From Monoraphidium neglectum (taxonomy: Eukaryota > Chlorophyta > Chlorophyceae > Sphaeropleales > Selenastraceae), in NCBI RefSeq assembly GCF_000611645.1, contig NW_014013133.1, forward strand, positions 1 through 20,250: a stretch of 20,250 nucleotides of DNA, written 5' to 3'. The position numbers and the translations under genes are program-made. Positions 10,590-20,250 of this stretch are shown here, piece by piece (within the stretch, counting starts at the first letter, position 1; the number at the start of each line of letters is the position of its first letter). Below the pieces are notes generated by a model, which was not told the DNA's origin, ran no database searches, and was given only the letters and a program-made list of their open reading frames with translations.

Positions 10590-13500
10590 ATGGCTGCAGC
10601 AGCGAGAGCTTCCCGTGAGACGGGGCTGATGATGGATGAATACCCTTCAGAAGTGGTGGTGAAGCAGCTGCGCTGTGTGCAGGCCGCCAGGTGCGCAACT
10701 GGTCGCAAGCGCTTGGCTCGCGCTGTGCTCTGCTGGCCGTGCTGCCGCAAGTTGAAAATCGGCGCCGCCGCCGCCGCCTCAGCGTGCTCGACCTCCCCTG
10801 GTCCAGTGAGTCCAGCAACCGGATGTCATTCCGTTTTGCGCAGGCTGTTCTCTGCGGATGCGTTCCTTGACGGCCTCTCCTCGTCCCTGGGGCAGCGGCC
10901 CGACGCCCGGCTCGCCCAGCTGTCGGCCGCGGCCGCCCTGCATGCCGCCAGCGCCGCGCCCGCGCCGCGCCTGCTGCTCGCAGCCTGCGGCGGCACAGCG
11001 TCCGCGGCGGCGGCGGCGCTGCAGTGGGCGGCGGGCGCCGGCGGCGTCGAAGCGGAGGCGCATTTCCAGCTGCTATTCTCTGAGCTGCTGCGGGCGACCG
11101 CCCCTGCGGGCGACGCCGGGGTGGCAGAAAGCACCACGGGGTGGCGGCAGCAGCAGCAGCAGCAGCAGCAGCCGGGGTTCAGGCGCGACACCAGCAGCGA
11201 CGGCGGAGGCGGCCCGGGTGTCGCAGGGGCGCACGAAATCCTGTCCCTGCTCGCAGCCGCCAGCGACGCCGACGAGGTGAGGGTGTCCTACTCTCGTCCT
11301 CACCCATCCTCCATCTGCGACGCCATATTTCAACGCTCCACGTAGCGCCGACCGCCACCCTTCCCCCCTCGGAGCCGCCTGCGCTTGCTACGCACCCCTT
11401 CCCGGCCGCCAAGCTCCACGCCTGCTGGCTTTCACACGCAGCCCTGCGCCCCACCCTCTCTCACCCCTGACAGGTGCTGCACGCCCGCATGTTTGCAGCG
11501 GTCTGCTCCCGGCTCTTCCCTCTTGACGAGGCCCTCGCACATCGCTGGGTGCTACGAGAGGTCACCCGGCTTTTAGCGCCGGACGACGACGGCCCAAGCG
11601 GCCCCGCCGGCGCCGCAGCCCCCTCCCATAGGGACGCCCCCTGGGTCCTCCCTGGGCTGTCACGCGGCGGCGCCACGGCCGGCCAGCCGCGCGCGACGGG
11701 GCCGTGGCGGGGCGAGGAGTGGTGGGGCGGCGTGCTACGGAATGTGCTGAGGCGGGACCTGCAAAAAGTGATCGAGCCCGACGAGCTGATGGCGGCGCTT
11801 TCCGCGCGGCTTCCGCTCGCGGGCGCGAGCCTCGCCGGGCAGCGGGCCGCGGCGGGGCTGGCGGGGGCGCTGCTGAGGCGCAGCGGGCCCGCGGCGCGCA
11901 GCACGATAGAGCGGGTGCGCTCTCAGCTCGTCTGGAGGTCTTTCAGGGTAGCTACCGCACTGCCTGTCGGCCACCGACAATGCTCGCCGGCACTGTCCTT
12001 AGCCATACCTGCACACCTCATGCCTTGGACCTCCGCCGATCTGCCGGGCTGTGATGCGCCCCCCAACAGTCACAAAACGCGCGCTGTCACACCCCTCTCC
12101 CTATCACATATTGGCGTCGGGCAGATTTGCGGCTGCCTGGAGGCCGCGCTGGCGGAAGACGACCAGTCGGCCCTCCACTCGACCATGCTGGTCGCGCGGC
12201 GCGTGCTCTGCCCAAGCGACTATCGGGATCTCATACACGCCGCCGCCTGCCGAGCCCGCGGCCGTGCCTCTTCCGCCGCCCCAGCCGCCGCCACAGGCCC
12301 CGCGGCGCCGCCGCCGCTTGAGGCGTCGACACGGGTATTTACGCGGCTGGCTGCTGCAATGCGTGCGCTCTGCCCGAGCGCGCCGCGGTGGGAGCTGGAG
12401 GTTTACAAGGGCCTGGCTGGCGGCCTGCCCAGGGAGTGGGGTGCGGCGGAGGCGGTGCGGGCGCAGCAGGGCGACACGCAGGACATCATCCAGACCTGCA
12501 TCAAGGATCGGGACGCGGCGGCGGCGGAGGGCCACGGCAGGCGAGCGCTCACAATGTTGTGGCTCGGGGCACGCAGCGGCCTTCCTGCTTGTTAGATTTG
12601 AGTTCAAACTGCCATCCATCCTGAGATTCCTGATTGGGATTCTGGGGTTCGGAATGGAGCCCCGCCCTGCACGCCTGCTCGCACCAGCATTGGCGCAGCG
12701 TTTCGGCCCTCTCGGCATGCCCCGCGCGCCTGCTCAACCCTGTATCACCCCATCCACTGTGCCGGCGGCGCTGACGCCGCGCATGGCGTGTGTGTGCCAA
12801 TTGTGAATGCCTGCTGCAGGCTGGCGCAGCTGGACCCCGGGGCGCGCAGGCAGGTGGAGGCCGCGTTGGCGCACCACCTGGCGGAGTTTCAAAAGGCTGG
12901 ATGCAGCAAGCTTTCGGATAAGCAGGCGCGCGCTGAGGGGGTGGGGCAGTCGAGTGGCTGCACGGGCGGCTGGAGGGAGGCAGGTACGCCTCCTGGTGAA
13001 TGATTTCGGCTGCTCAGGCGCAACTTATTTCGACATAGCATTGTAATTGCATGTGTACACACACAAGTCCACCCACACAGAGAAGACGTAACGCACACAC
13101 ACACACACACACACAAACAAAAACACCCACACTGACACCATACGATCATGTGCACCACTGACTGTGCCCGCGCCGCAGGCGTTCACGCTCACCTTCAACC
13201 GCGGCGAATTTGAGCGCGTCACGCTCCCGCTGCTGACGGCGCTCCCTGACAGCCCTCAGAGCGCGCAGCTGCGCTACAGCTTCCTGCAGGCAAGCGCGTA
13301 CGTGCGTGTACGTGTGTGTGCATATGTGCGTGTGTGTGTATATATGTGTGTGTGTGTGTATGTGTGTGATGTGTCCCACAGGCGTGCCCCGAGCTTTTGG
13401 CGTGTGTGAATGCAGAAGGGGCTTGCTGCTCATGCACGTCCATGTGGCATCTCGGTTCGACGAGCGGCTCGGGACAGGGCGCCGACGAAAAGCTGCAGCA

Positions 13501-14248
13501 TCAGCAAACGTATGGAGCCACCAGCAGCGTCCGTCCGCTCAAGTTCCCAGCTGCAATTGTCAGGCAACCACGCCTGCAACGGCGTGGGACTGCCGGACAC
13601 CGCCCCGCCTCACCTACGGTCTCGCGGCCCCTCCCGCTGCCCAGGCGCTCGCGTCCCACGCCAGGACGCGCGAGCTGACGCGCGATGCGCCGGCGCGCTT
13701 CAAGGCAACGTGTGACGCCGTGGGCTTTGATTTGGAGGGGCCGGCCGGCGCGACAGGCCCGGTTGGACAGCAGCCGGGCAGGGTGCGGGCGTGGGCAGAG
13801 GCGGGGGACAGTCCCGCGGCGCGGCTGCACCAGCTTCTAGATAGGTGGGCGTCGATTGAGCGTGGGGGTTATTGAACTTATGTACACAGCACCTTGTGTC
13901 TATATCAAGCTGCAAACATCTGGGTTCAATTAGTATTAGGGGATGCAATGTTGCGGGTGAGAGGGTTGGGTTTTGTTGTGGCTCGACAATCGGTGTTGCC
14001 ACTGTTTGTGTGTTGACACTGCGTGATTGTATGGATGTTGGGAACGCCAGGAACGACGGTGCGCCCGGGGCAGGGTGCCGTTGGCGTGGCCAATACGCGG
14101 CCGCAATCGCGGCGCCGCGCTCATGCCTTTGCCGCGCGCCGCGCAGGCTGCCGCTGCTGGCGATCGGCGCCGCGGGGGCCGACGGCGCGTTTGACCGGCT
14201 GGTTGAGAGGATCGAGGGCCAGCTGAGGGACGTGGCGCGGCGCTCCCA

Positions 14249-14305
<57 letters not shown>

Positions 14306-16262
14306 GCAGCAGCAGCAGCGGCCCCCGCTGCACCCTGGCGGCGGCAACATGCCTCCTCCAGCCCCCGGCCCTCACGACGCCAAGCGACAGCGGACGGACG
14401 GAGGGGCCCACAGGAGCGGCGGCGGCGGCGGTGGGGGCACCGCCGGCTTGCAAAGCAGTGGCGAGTCGCCGAGCCTGCAGGACTTGGCAGAGGTTGTCAT
14501 CCAGAAGTTCGCTGACACATGCCAGCGCTGCAACGCGCTGCCAACCGCGGCAGGCGGCGGCAGCAACCCCAGCGGCGGCGGCGGCGGCGGCGGCCCCGCC
14601 CCGGCGGCGCCAGCTGCCGGCGGCGCGGTCGCGGGCGCGGACGCGGCGGCGCCTTGGCGCACGCGGGTCGTTGGGATGCTGCAGCGGGTGCCTGAGTTGC
14701 ATGAGTCACTGCTGCAGGCCCTGATAGCCAGGGCTGAGGGCGCCGGCACTGGCGGGGTGCAGGCAGCAGGTGTTCATGCAGCTGTTGAGGCTTCAGAGGC
14801 GGCAGCGGGGTTGTTGGCCTGCATGTGCTCTTGCCACGCCGCGTCGGAGCGCGTCGTGCCGCCGTCGGGCGGCGCGGCGCACGCATGCGAGGTGCAGTCG
14901 GTCGAGGCCGTCGCGTCATGCTTCTGGTGGCGGCGCGCCGCCTCGGGGGCGGCGCCTGGCGGCGCCCGTGCGGCTCCCCTGTATGGGGCTGGCAGCCCGC
15001 CCGAGGCCGGCGCCTCGGAGCTGCCGCCTGGCTTCTGGCCGGATGGCATGCCGAGACAGCAGCCCGCGGCGGCGCCGGGCCGCTCGTCGCATGGCCCCGA
15101 AACTAGTGGGCGCAGCTGCGGCGGCGGCAGCGCCGGCGCCGTGCCAGGCACCAGCCTCGCGTGTGATGTGATGCGGCGCTGCCGGCTGGGGGACGCGCGG
15201 CAGCTCTGCGGCGCGGCGGCGTTTTGGTGTGCCTACGCGCGGCATGCAGAGGAGGCCGGCTGGTGGTGCTCCGCTGGTGAGCACCGGCATAGGCAGGGGC
15301 GCGCCGCTGCCCGGCCGATGGCGCGCCCCTCGGCCCCAAACTGCCGTGGTTTGGGGTGGGTGGCGGGCAGGTGTGCGAAGGCGCCGGTCGCGCCTGTCTC
15401 GGCCTGCCGCTGCTCGCTGCGGAGGGCTCCGCCTCGCATCCGGCGTGTGCGCATTTCGTGCACCTGCAGCACGGATGGCTCACTCGCGCCGCACCAACCA
15501 TTCCCTGATTCGCTAACAACCACCAGGCCCAGACGGCGCGCTTGGGGAGCTGGTTCCATCGGTGCAGCCGCCGCCGCGCGGCGCACCTGCCTCGGGCGCC
15601 GCGCCGGCGCCCCGCCGCGCCGCGCGCGCGGCGTTCGTGCCTCCCGAGCTTCCAGGCCTGCTAGCCTGGCTGGGGGCGCGGCTGGGCGCGTGGCGGTGCG
15701 GCGGCCCCGAGGAGGAGGCGGCAGTGAGGGAGGCTCGACAGGTGGGTTGTAGGCGGCGGCTGCCTGGGGGGGCCTTTTGTTTGGTGCGCATGAGGCAGGA
15801 GCGCGGGCGTGCTGGTATCTGCGCAGCGGCATGCGGTAGACCGCTGGCATTGGAGGGGCTTGAGTACGCGCCACTCTCAGCGCTGGCTGCGGCACGCCTG
15901 TCGTGTTGGGTCAGGCGTGTTTGTGAGCTCGCCGGCTGTGCTTGAACAGCAGCAGCAGCAGGAGGGGAGCAGCAGCAGCAGCAGCAGCAGCCGCAGCACG
16001 TCGCGCTTGGCTTCCACCTGCCCTCCTCTGCGCCTCTCCTGCAACCCGCACACAGGCCTGCCGCGCCGCACTTGCCGGCCCCATCTGTGAGCAGCTGCGC
16101 GCCACGCGGCAGCGGCAACCAGGCGCCGTGCAGTATGCGTCCGAGGCAGCACTTTGGGAGGCGAAAGCCCTGGGGGATGGGCTGGCCGTGCCGGCTTTGG
16201 CGGTTGCGGACGCTGCGGCGGCGGTTGTGCGGGCTCTCGGCCACGCTGGGGCAGACGAGTAA
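10590..16262 (+). CDS. FANCA: FANCA-like protein, 10 exons, C-terminally short
   Basis: Candidate subunit of the Fanconi anaemia core complex (FANCD2/FANCI ubiquitination in crosslink repair; nuclear). Exons: 10590-10690, 10844-11276, 11474-11947, 12125-12540, 12820-12940, 13179-13289, 13645-13844, 14147-15276, 15527-15741, 16056-16262; phases all match, 1135 residues. Helical segments line up in order with human FANCA as I recall it: STRVFTRLAAAMRALCPSAP; VEAALAHHLAEFQKAG; TFNRGEFERVTLPLLTALPD then SFLQALASHARTRELTRD (human: FRR..LPALLTPRVLP..F); SLQDLAEVVIQKFADTCQRC then PWRTRVVGMLQRVPELHESL; LACDVMRRCRLGDARQLCG. PolyQ interrupts residues 653-676, followed by an AKRQR nuclear-signal-like motif. 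The C-terminal third of animal FANCA (1455 aa) has no counterpart. Donors at 12541 and 13290 are GC. Exon 1 and the ends of exons 3 and 5 are the least certain; for exon 5 a GC donor at 12926 is also in phase. Confidence 0.8.
11148..11171 (+). repeat. (CAG)8, polyGln in FANCA-like exon 2
   Basis: Eight perfect CAG codons in the reading frame, inside an Ala/Gly-rich linker. It encodes eight glutamines and is likely length-variable. Confidence 0.9.
13094..13115 (+). repeat. (CA)11 in FANCA-like intron 5
   Basis: Perfect CA dinucleotide run within the intron that ends at the acceptor AG 13177-13178. Non-coding. Confidence 0.85.
13298..13372 (+). repeat. TG/TA-rich microsatellite in FANCA-like intron 6
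   Basis: Imperfect GT run with TATATA interruptions starting right after the GC donor at 13290. It has the opposite polarity to the CA run in the preceding intron, so the two could pair in the pre-mRNA across exon 6 (13179-13289). Confidence 0.85.
14247..14318 (+). repeat. Polyglutamine tract Q17-R-Q6 in FANCA-like exon 8
   Basis: CAG-CAA-(CAG)15, one CGA, then (CAG)6, in frame within the coding model (residues 653-676). It sits directly after a predicted helix (FDRLVERIEGQLRDVARRS) and before a Pro/Gly-rich linker, as expected of a disordered insertion between folded helical blocks. Confidence 0.92.
15947..15990 (+). repeat. (CAG)5 and (CAG)7 runs in FANCA-like intron 9
   Basis: Two CAG blocks separated by a short purine spacer, inside the intron 15742-16055. 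The open frames they create (Gln/Ser or Ala runs) are not needed by the exon model. Confidence 0.8.
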
Positions 16263-16465
16263 TCCGGTGGTTGAGCAGCCCGTTGTCCACCTACACTTAC
16301 CTTGGAATAGCGGGGCAGGGGATCATAGCGTCTTGCATCCAATCGCTCCACTTTCGTACTGTACATCCGCGATCTCAGTCTCGGGGTCGTCCGAGAGCCT
16401 CACGGGTGTTCCGCCTGCCCCGTCTTTGCCGAGTTACAGCGTACGAGGGTCAAAACAAATGAGCA
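16263..16465 (+). promoter_or_regulatory. Short intergenic spacer between FANCA-like and TPR-SET genes
   Basis: Only 203 nt separate the FANCA-like stop and the next proposed ATG, on the same strand. It must hold the 3' UTR of the first gene and the promoter or 5' UTR of the second. I see no plus-strand TGTAA; TGTAC at 16358-16362 is the nearest variant. Transcript overlap or a poly(A) site inside the next gene is possible. Confidence 0.4.
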
Positions 16466-19400
16466 ATGGGGAACACTTCCATCGAGGCAGCGTCCTTCAC
16501 TCGGCTGCCGAAGCCAACTGCTGCACCACCAGCTGGGCTCCAGGCGGGTGCGCCACCCTCGCCCTCTGCGACTGCGCCGTCAATGCCAGATGGCGAGGAG
16601 CCCCAGGCGCAAACGGCGGCAATGGAGGATGGCGGAGCGGACGCCCTGAGGGAGCGCGGCAACGCAGCGTACAGGCAGGCCGCAGTCGCACAGCAGGGCA
16701 GCGCTTGGTCGCATTGCTGTTCTGTTTCAAGGAGTAAGGATTGTTGGTTGATGCGTGCGAAGCCGCTCAGGTGTTGCGCCTCGCTCGGCTTCATACCAGA
16801 GGCATCTGCCGCTGCGCTAGGGAGGGACGGGGGCGCAGCAAAGTTCGACTGAAAACCTCGACCCCATCCCAGGGCTGTCATTGAAGTGGTGCAACGCCGC
16901 ACACTTTACCCGTCTTCTGTCCACGCACACGTCCCGCCAATCGCACGCGCCCCCAGTTGCGGAGAATGGGCTGCCGCCTGCCAGCTGTACGAGGCGGCGG
17001 CCGCCGCCGCGCCGCGCGACGCGCGCGCGTGGTCAAACCTGGCCCAGGCGCGCCTGCAGCGGCTGCCGCCGGCGTCTCGCAACGCCCCAGTGCCCGGCGC
17101 ACGCGCCATGGCCGCGGCCGCGGCGGAGGCGGCCGGAAAGACGGCTGACCTGGACCCTGGCAATGCAAAGCACAGGTTCCGCCTGGCGGCGGCGCTGCGC
17201 ACGCTCGGAGACTACAGGGCGGCGGCGCGCCTGCTGGAGCCGCTGGCTGCAGGGGTGGGGCACCTGTGCTGCAGCGGTGCCTGGTCTTGGTCGTCTTGGC
17301 CACTGGGGGCAGGCCGGCGGGTGTGGGGGCGGCACACAATGTAGCCCTGGGTGGCGCAGCGCACATAGCCAAGATGCACTGTGCCTACCACCCTGTTCAA
17401 ATACAACTCCTCCGAGGGAGTCTCTCCGATTGATTGGCCGGCCTGCAAATGGCTTCTGTGCTGCTCCTTCTGCGCCTGACGCTCGGCTTGCGCCATCCAG
17501 CAGAATTTTAATTCTGCTGATGGATGCAACAAGTGATGAGGGGATGCCAAGTGGAAGTCAGATGCGGCCTATGCACAAGCCACACGTGCACTGGAACGCA
17601 CAGAGACACCTGCCTACCAGCCACGCGCACCCACAGGCCTGAAGGCACCAATCTCGACGCTGCCCCATCTCTTACACCCGTGCGCGCGCATGGACCCCGC
17701 CACGCAGCCTTCGGCCGGCCATGAGGTGCGGTCTGCGCTGGCAGCGGTGCGAGAGCTGGCCGCCGAGTCGGAGGACGGCGCCTTTTCGTCTTCCAAGCTC
17801 TACGTTGCGGCAGCGCCGCAGGAGTTTGGTGAATATGTGCACCCGGCCCTTGCGGTCACCGACGTCCCAGGTGTGCAGATGCTTCTGCGCTTGAGCACGT
17901 GCGCATACATGCGTGTGTGTGTGTGTGTGTGCGCGTGCGTGGCATTGCATTTGCAGTATCACAGACAATAAGAAACAAGTCATGCAGTGGTATGAGTAAC
18001 TTATCATCATCATCATCATCATGCAGACAGTTACAGAGTGCAAGGACCTGGCAGTCACACAGTCACTAGGCAGAGTTGTGTGGGTGACGTGTGGCGTGCG
18101 GGGCCAGGCAGCCCAAAGTTGCAAAGACGTTTGTGTGCGGATGGGGCGCGGGCTCGAGGAGGGGGTGCGCGGCATCGCAGCTGCCCACCGAGCCCTGGGC
18201 GCTCTATTTGCCTCTGGGGTCGATTGCACGGTCGGGTCGGCCGGCCCGCCTGCCTTGCACATCTGTTGCCATGAACTACAACGGGGGCCTTGTACAGCTT
18301 TGATATCAGCTAGTTATGGCACCAGGACTGTGGGCCCGCGACCTATCAAGGGTACCTGCCCTCTCTTGCGCACCCGGCTGCGCGGCAGAGCGCGCCCAAG
18401 GGAGCCACGAGCCCGCGTACTGTACTCGCCACTCGCGTGCGCCCCGCGGCCCCCTTCAGCCGATACACGGCATGCGGCGCCTCTCGCCACAACGGTGCCC
18501 AAACCGCTTCCATATCGGGAACACAGGCTGCGGCCGCGGGCTGGTCGTGGGGCGCGCAGTGGCGCCAGGAGCGCTGCTGGCGGCCTGCAAGCCGATTGGA
18601 GTGGCACGCAGCTCGGCAGGAGGCTTTCGAATCGATCATGCCAGCGGCTCCTTGGTCTGTGCAAATCGTGGGGTTATGGTTTAGGGGCCATCGGTTTAGG
18701 TTTTGTTGCAATCGACACGTGGGCCGCGGCGAACGTGGGCCATGCGGCCTGGCTAGACTTGTTCCCTGCAGCGAGCGTGCGTGTGATGCTCTCGAGGCAC
18801 AGCGGCTGCAGCACGCGTGCGCACGTCGGGCAGCAGTGGTGCGTGGCCCCGTGAGCGCTCGGTGCAGGGACCCCCCCCCCACTCACACCCCTCTACGCCT
18901 GGATATCGGCATCCCCCCATACCCCCACAGAACGACCAGTCCCAGGCTGATCTGGGTGACCTGCTGCTGCAGCGCTGCGAGGCAGACCCCGCCGCGCTGC
19001 GCCGCCTGTACGTGCTCTCCGGCCTGCCGCGCCAGGTGCGTGGGCGACACCGAGCTGACGACGACGCCCTGGCAGCGTGAAACATTGTGGGTGCAGCGCG
19101 AGTGACTGTGGTTTAGGGGCCACACAGGGATTTGTGAACTTCACGCTCGCAGCGTGGGCTGTGTTTGTGTGATGCGAGCCGCAGAATGCGCATCATTTCA
19201 GGGCAGCCTTTCTCGGATTGTCGCCGCTGCACAGCCCCCCATGCGCTGCTCAGATGCAGTTGCGATGACGTGCAACGACCGTCCTTGGCGAGGCGTTTGG
19301 TCCCGTGACGAAGCAGCAAGACATGCCATGCTGCAGGCCGCCCAACGCGTGCCTTGTACCCCAGCCCCTTAGCCTTGCAGCTCAACAATCTCCCACACAC

Positions 19401-20001
19401 CGCTGCTGGGGGTCCAGGGGGACCCTGCGCTTGCAAAACCCGCGCTCGCCGCGCCCGCCGACCTGCGCACCCTCCTTGAGGCTGCACACAGCAACGCGGA
19501 CGCGGAGGTGCACTCGCCGCCGCCGCTCGACCCGCGCCGCGTGCGGGCGATCGTGGCGGGCAACGCGTTTGGCTTTGATGAGGCGGGGCCGACGGGCGGC
19601 GGCGGCCGCGATCCGGCGGTCCCCGCGGCTGCGCAGCAGCCCGAGGCGATGCGGCCTGGCGTCAGGTGAGTGACGCTTGACAAAGGCATGCTGAGTGCTC
19701 GCTGGGCAGGTAGGGCGCCCTGCAAGCAGCGCGCGTTGCGGCGGGTGTCACCAGCCTCACAGCATCCTGCATTTCCCTGCAGCAGCTCAAGCATTCTCGT
19801 CCAGGGAAGGGGAACAGCCGTGCTCACCGGAGCCGCCCATCTGACAGGGACTGTCCCACCCTTCATACGATCTGCGCTCAGGGAGACCGGCCTGTGGGTG
19901 CTGCCCAGCCTCATCAACCACAGCTGCTGCCCAAATTCAGACGCGGTGTTCATCAATGACGTCATGTTCCTCCGCGCCGCCGAACATCTTGACGCCGGCG
20001 A
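16466..20001 (+). CDS. TPR-SET protein (SET-domain methyltransferase family), 5' part
   Basis: N-terminal tetratricopeptide repeats plus a split SET domain, the fold of SAM-dependent protein lysine methyltransferases; substrate unknown. Exons: 16466-16674, 16957-17254, 17708-17870, 18527-18600, 18931-19035, 19418-19665, 19882-20001; phases match, and the gene continues past the window. The TPR signature is GNAAYSCGEWAAACQLYEAA then PRDARAWSNLAQARLQ, and a second unit NAKHRFRLAAALRTLGDYRA. SET starts at DVPGCGRGLVVGRAVAPGAL (the GxGL..A..I.pGe motif), has an insert (ADLGDLLLQRCEADPAALRR, VRAIVAGNAFGFDEAG), and reaches the SAM-binding core INHSCCPN then DVMFLRAAEHLDAGE. The catalytic Tyr expected just after GEEL would be in the next exon. 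No MYND zinc finger is visible, so it is TPR-SET rather than classical SMYD. Intron 1 uses a GC donor (AG|GCAGGC) required to keep the YxxG spacing. The ends of exon 4 and the starts of exons 3 and 7 are uncertain. Confidence 0.8.
17909..17940 (+). repeat. GT microsatellite in TPR-SET intron 3
   Basis: About ten GT units passing into GCGTGCGT, inside the intron 17871-18526, which is the longest intron in the window. I see no extra exon with confidence in the rest of that intron. Confidence 0.8.
18003..18022 (+). repeat. (ATC)6 trinucleotide run in TPR-SET intron 3
   Basis: Perfect ATC/CAT repeat of about 20 nt in the same intron as the preceding GT microsatellite. Non-coding. Confidence 0.85.
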
Positions 20002-20173
20002 GTTGCTGCGACCGGCGGCCCGAATGGGCCATTTTCCATCCGTGGAAAGCGGGCGCCACGTTTGGTGCCGAGGTTGCAGTGGTCGGTAGAGGGTCCCAAA
20101 CGCAGCGGGCCGTGCGGCACTTGCTGCCAGCGCACAGCCAAGGCTTGCAAGAGGTGCATACGCATACTCAAAC

Positions 20174-20175
<2 letters not shown>

Positions 20176-20250
<75 letters not shown>
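20176..20250 (+). repeat. (CA)n microsatellite, about 37 units, running off the window
   Basis: Perfect CA repeat of 75 nt that occupies the very end of the window, inside what should be an intron of the TPR-SET gene. The abrupt end within a pure dinucleotide repeat suggests a contig or scaffold end. The true length is unknown. Confidence 0.97.

Noticed and set aside
11474..12595. 373-codon ORF as one FANCA-like exon
   Set aside because: The segment 11948-12124 has no resemblance to the family and has splice borders. The end after 12540 reads past a GC donor into a stop.
12104..12718. 204-codon minus-strand ORF
   Set aside because: Antisense shadow of FANCA-like exon 4, Arg-rich, typical of GC-rich coding DNA read backwards.
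13872..15752. 626-codon ORF as a separate polyQ protein gene
   Set aside because: Its ATG lies in an intron. The coding part (from 14147) joins upstream exon 7 in phase, and 15277-15526 is an intron.
19783..19881. Earlier start of the SET exon 7
   Set aside because: An acceptor at 19781-19782 has the same phase, but the added 33 residues do not look like SET sequence. A second acceptor at 19880-19881 sits directly before ETGLWVLPSLINHSC. Kept only as an alternative.
1..20250. CRISPR arrays, tRNA/rRNA genes, transposon ends, viral or plasmid genes
   Set aside because: No spaced direct repeats, no cloverleaf or rRNA-like sequence, no transposase or reverse-transcriptase motifs, and no terminal inverted repeats were recognised. 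All repeats seen are simple sequence.

Overview
The window is a GC-rich, intron-dense nuclear stretch of a green alga, most likely a core chlorophyte of the Chlorophyceae type. The evidence is GT-AG (and apparently some GC-AG) introns of about 150-660 nt, Ala/Gly/Pro-rich linkers, poly-CAG/polyQ runs, TG/CA microsatellites, a plastid-type EF-G, and a TGTAA motif (the chlorophycean poly(A) signal) downstream of the EF-G stop. There is no sign of prokaryotic operons, tRNAs, CRISPR arrays or transposons. Gene models were built by hand by joining ORF pieces at splice sites with matching intron phase. Family comparisons are from memory, with no database search.

Layout: (1) 30-2943, plus strand: the last eight exons of chloroplast elongation factor G, with the 5' part outside the window. 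(2) 2944-4931: EF-G 3' UTR, then a less GC-rich convergent intergenic stretch with no recognised gene. (3) 4932-10374, minus strand: a complete 13-exon nicastrin gene (719 codons plus stop), the gamma-secretase substrate-receptor subunit. It includes a short terminal exon that supplies the membrane anchor. (4) 10375-10589: a compact divergent promoter. (5) 10590-16262, plus strand: a 10-exon FANCA-like gene (Fanconi anaemia core complex; 1135 codons plus stop) carrying polyQ insertions and lacking the C-terminal part of the animal protein. (6) 16466 to the window edge, plus strand: the 5' part of a TPR-SET protein (SET-domain lysine methyltransferase family). It runs towards a long (CA)n tract that ends the window and may mark an assembly edge.

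The genes serve separate jobs: plastid translation, intramembrane proteolysis, DNA interstrand-crosslink repair and protein methylation. Nicastrin and FANCA are head to head and may share a promoter. EF-G and nicastrin converge. FANCA and the TPR-SET gene are in tandem with only about 200 nt between stop and next start. The main points for follow-up are the algal nicastrin that has lost its conserved N-terminal cysteine pair, the shortened algal FANCA, and the repeated use of CAG|GC splice donors.
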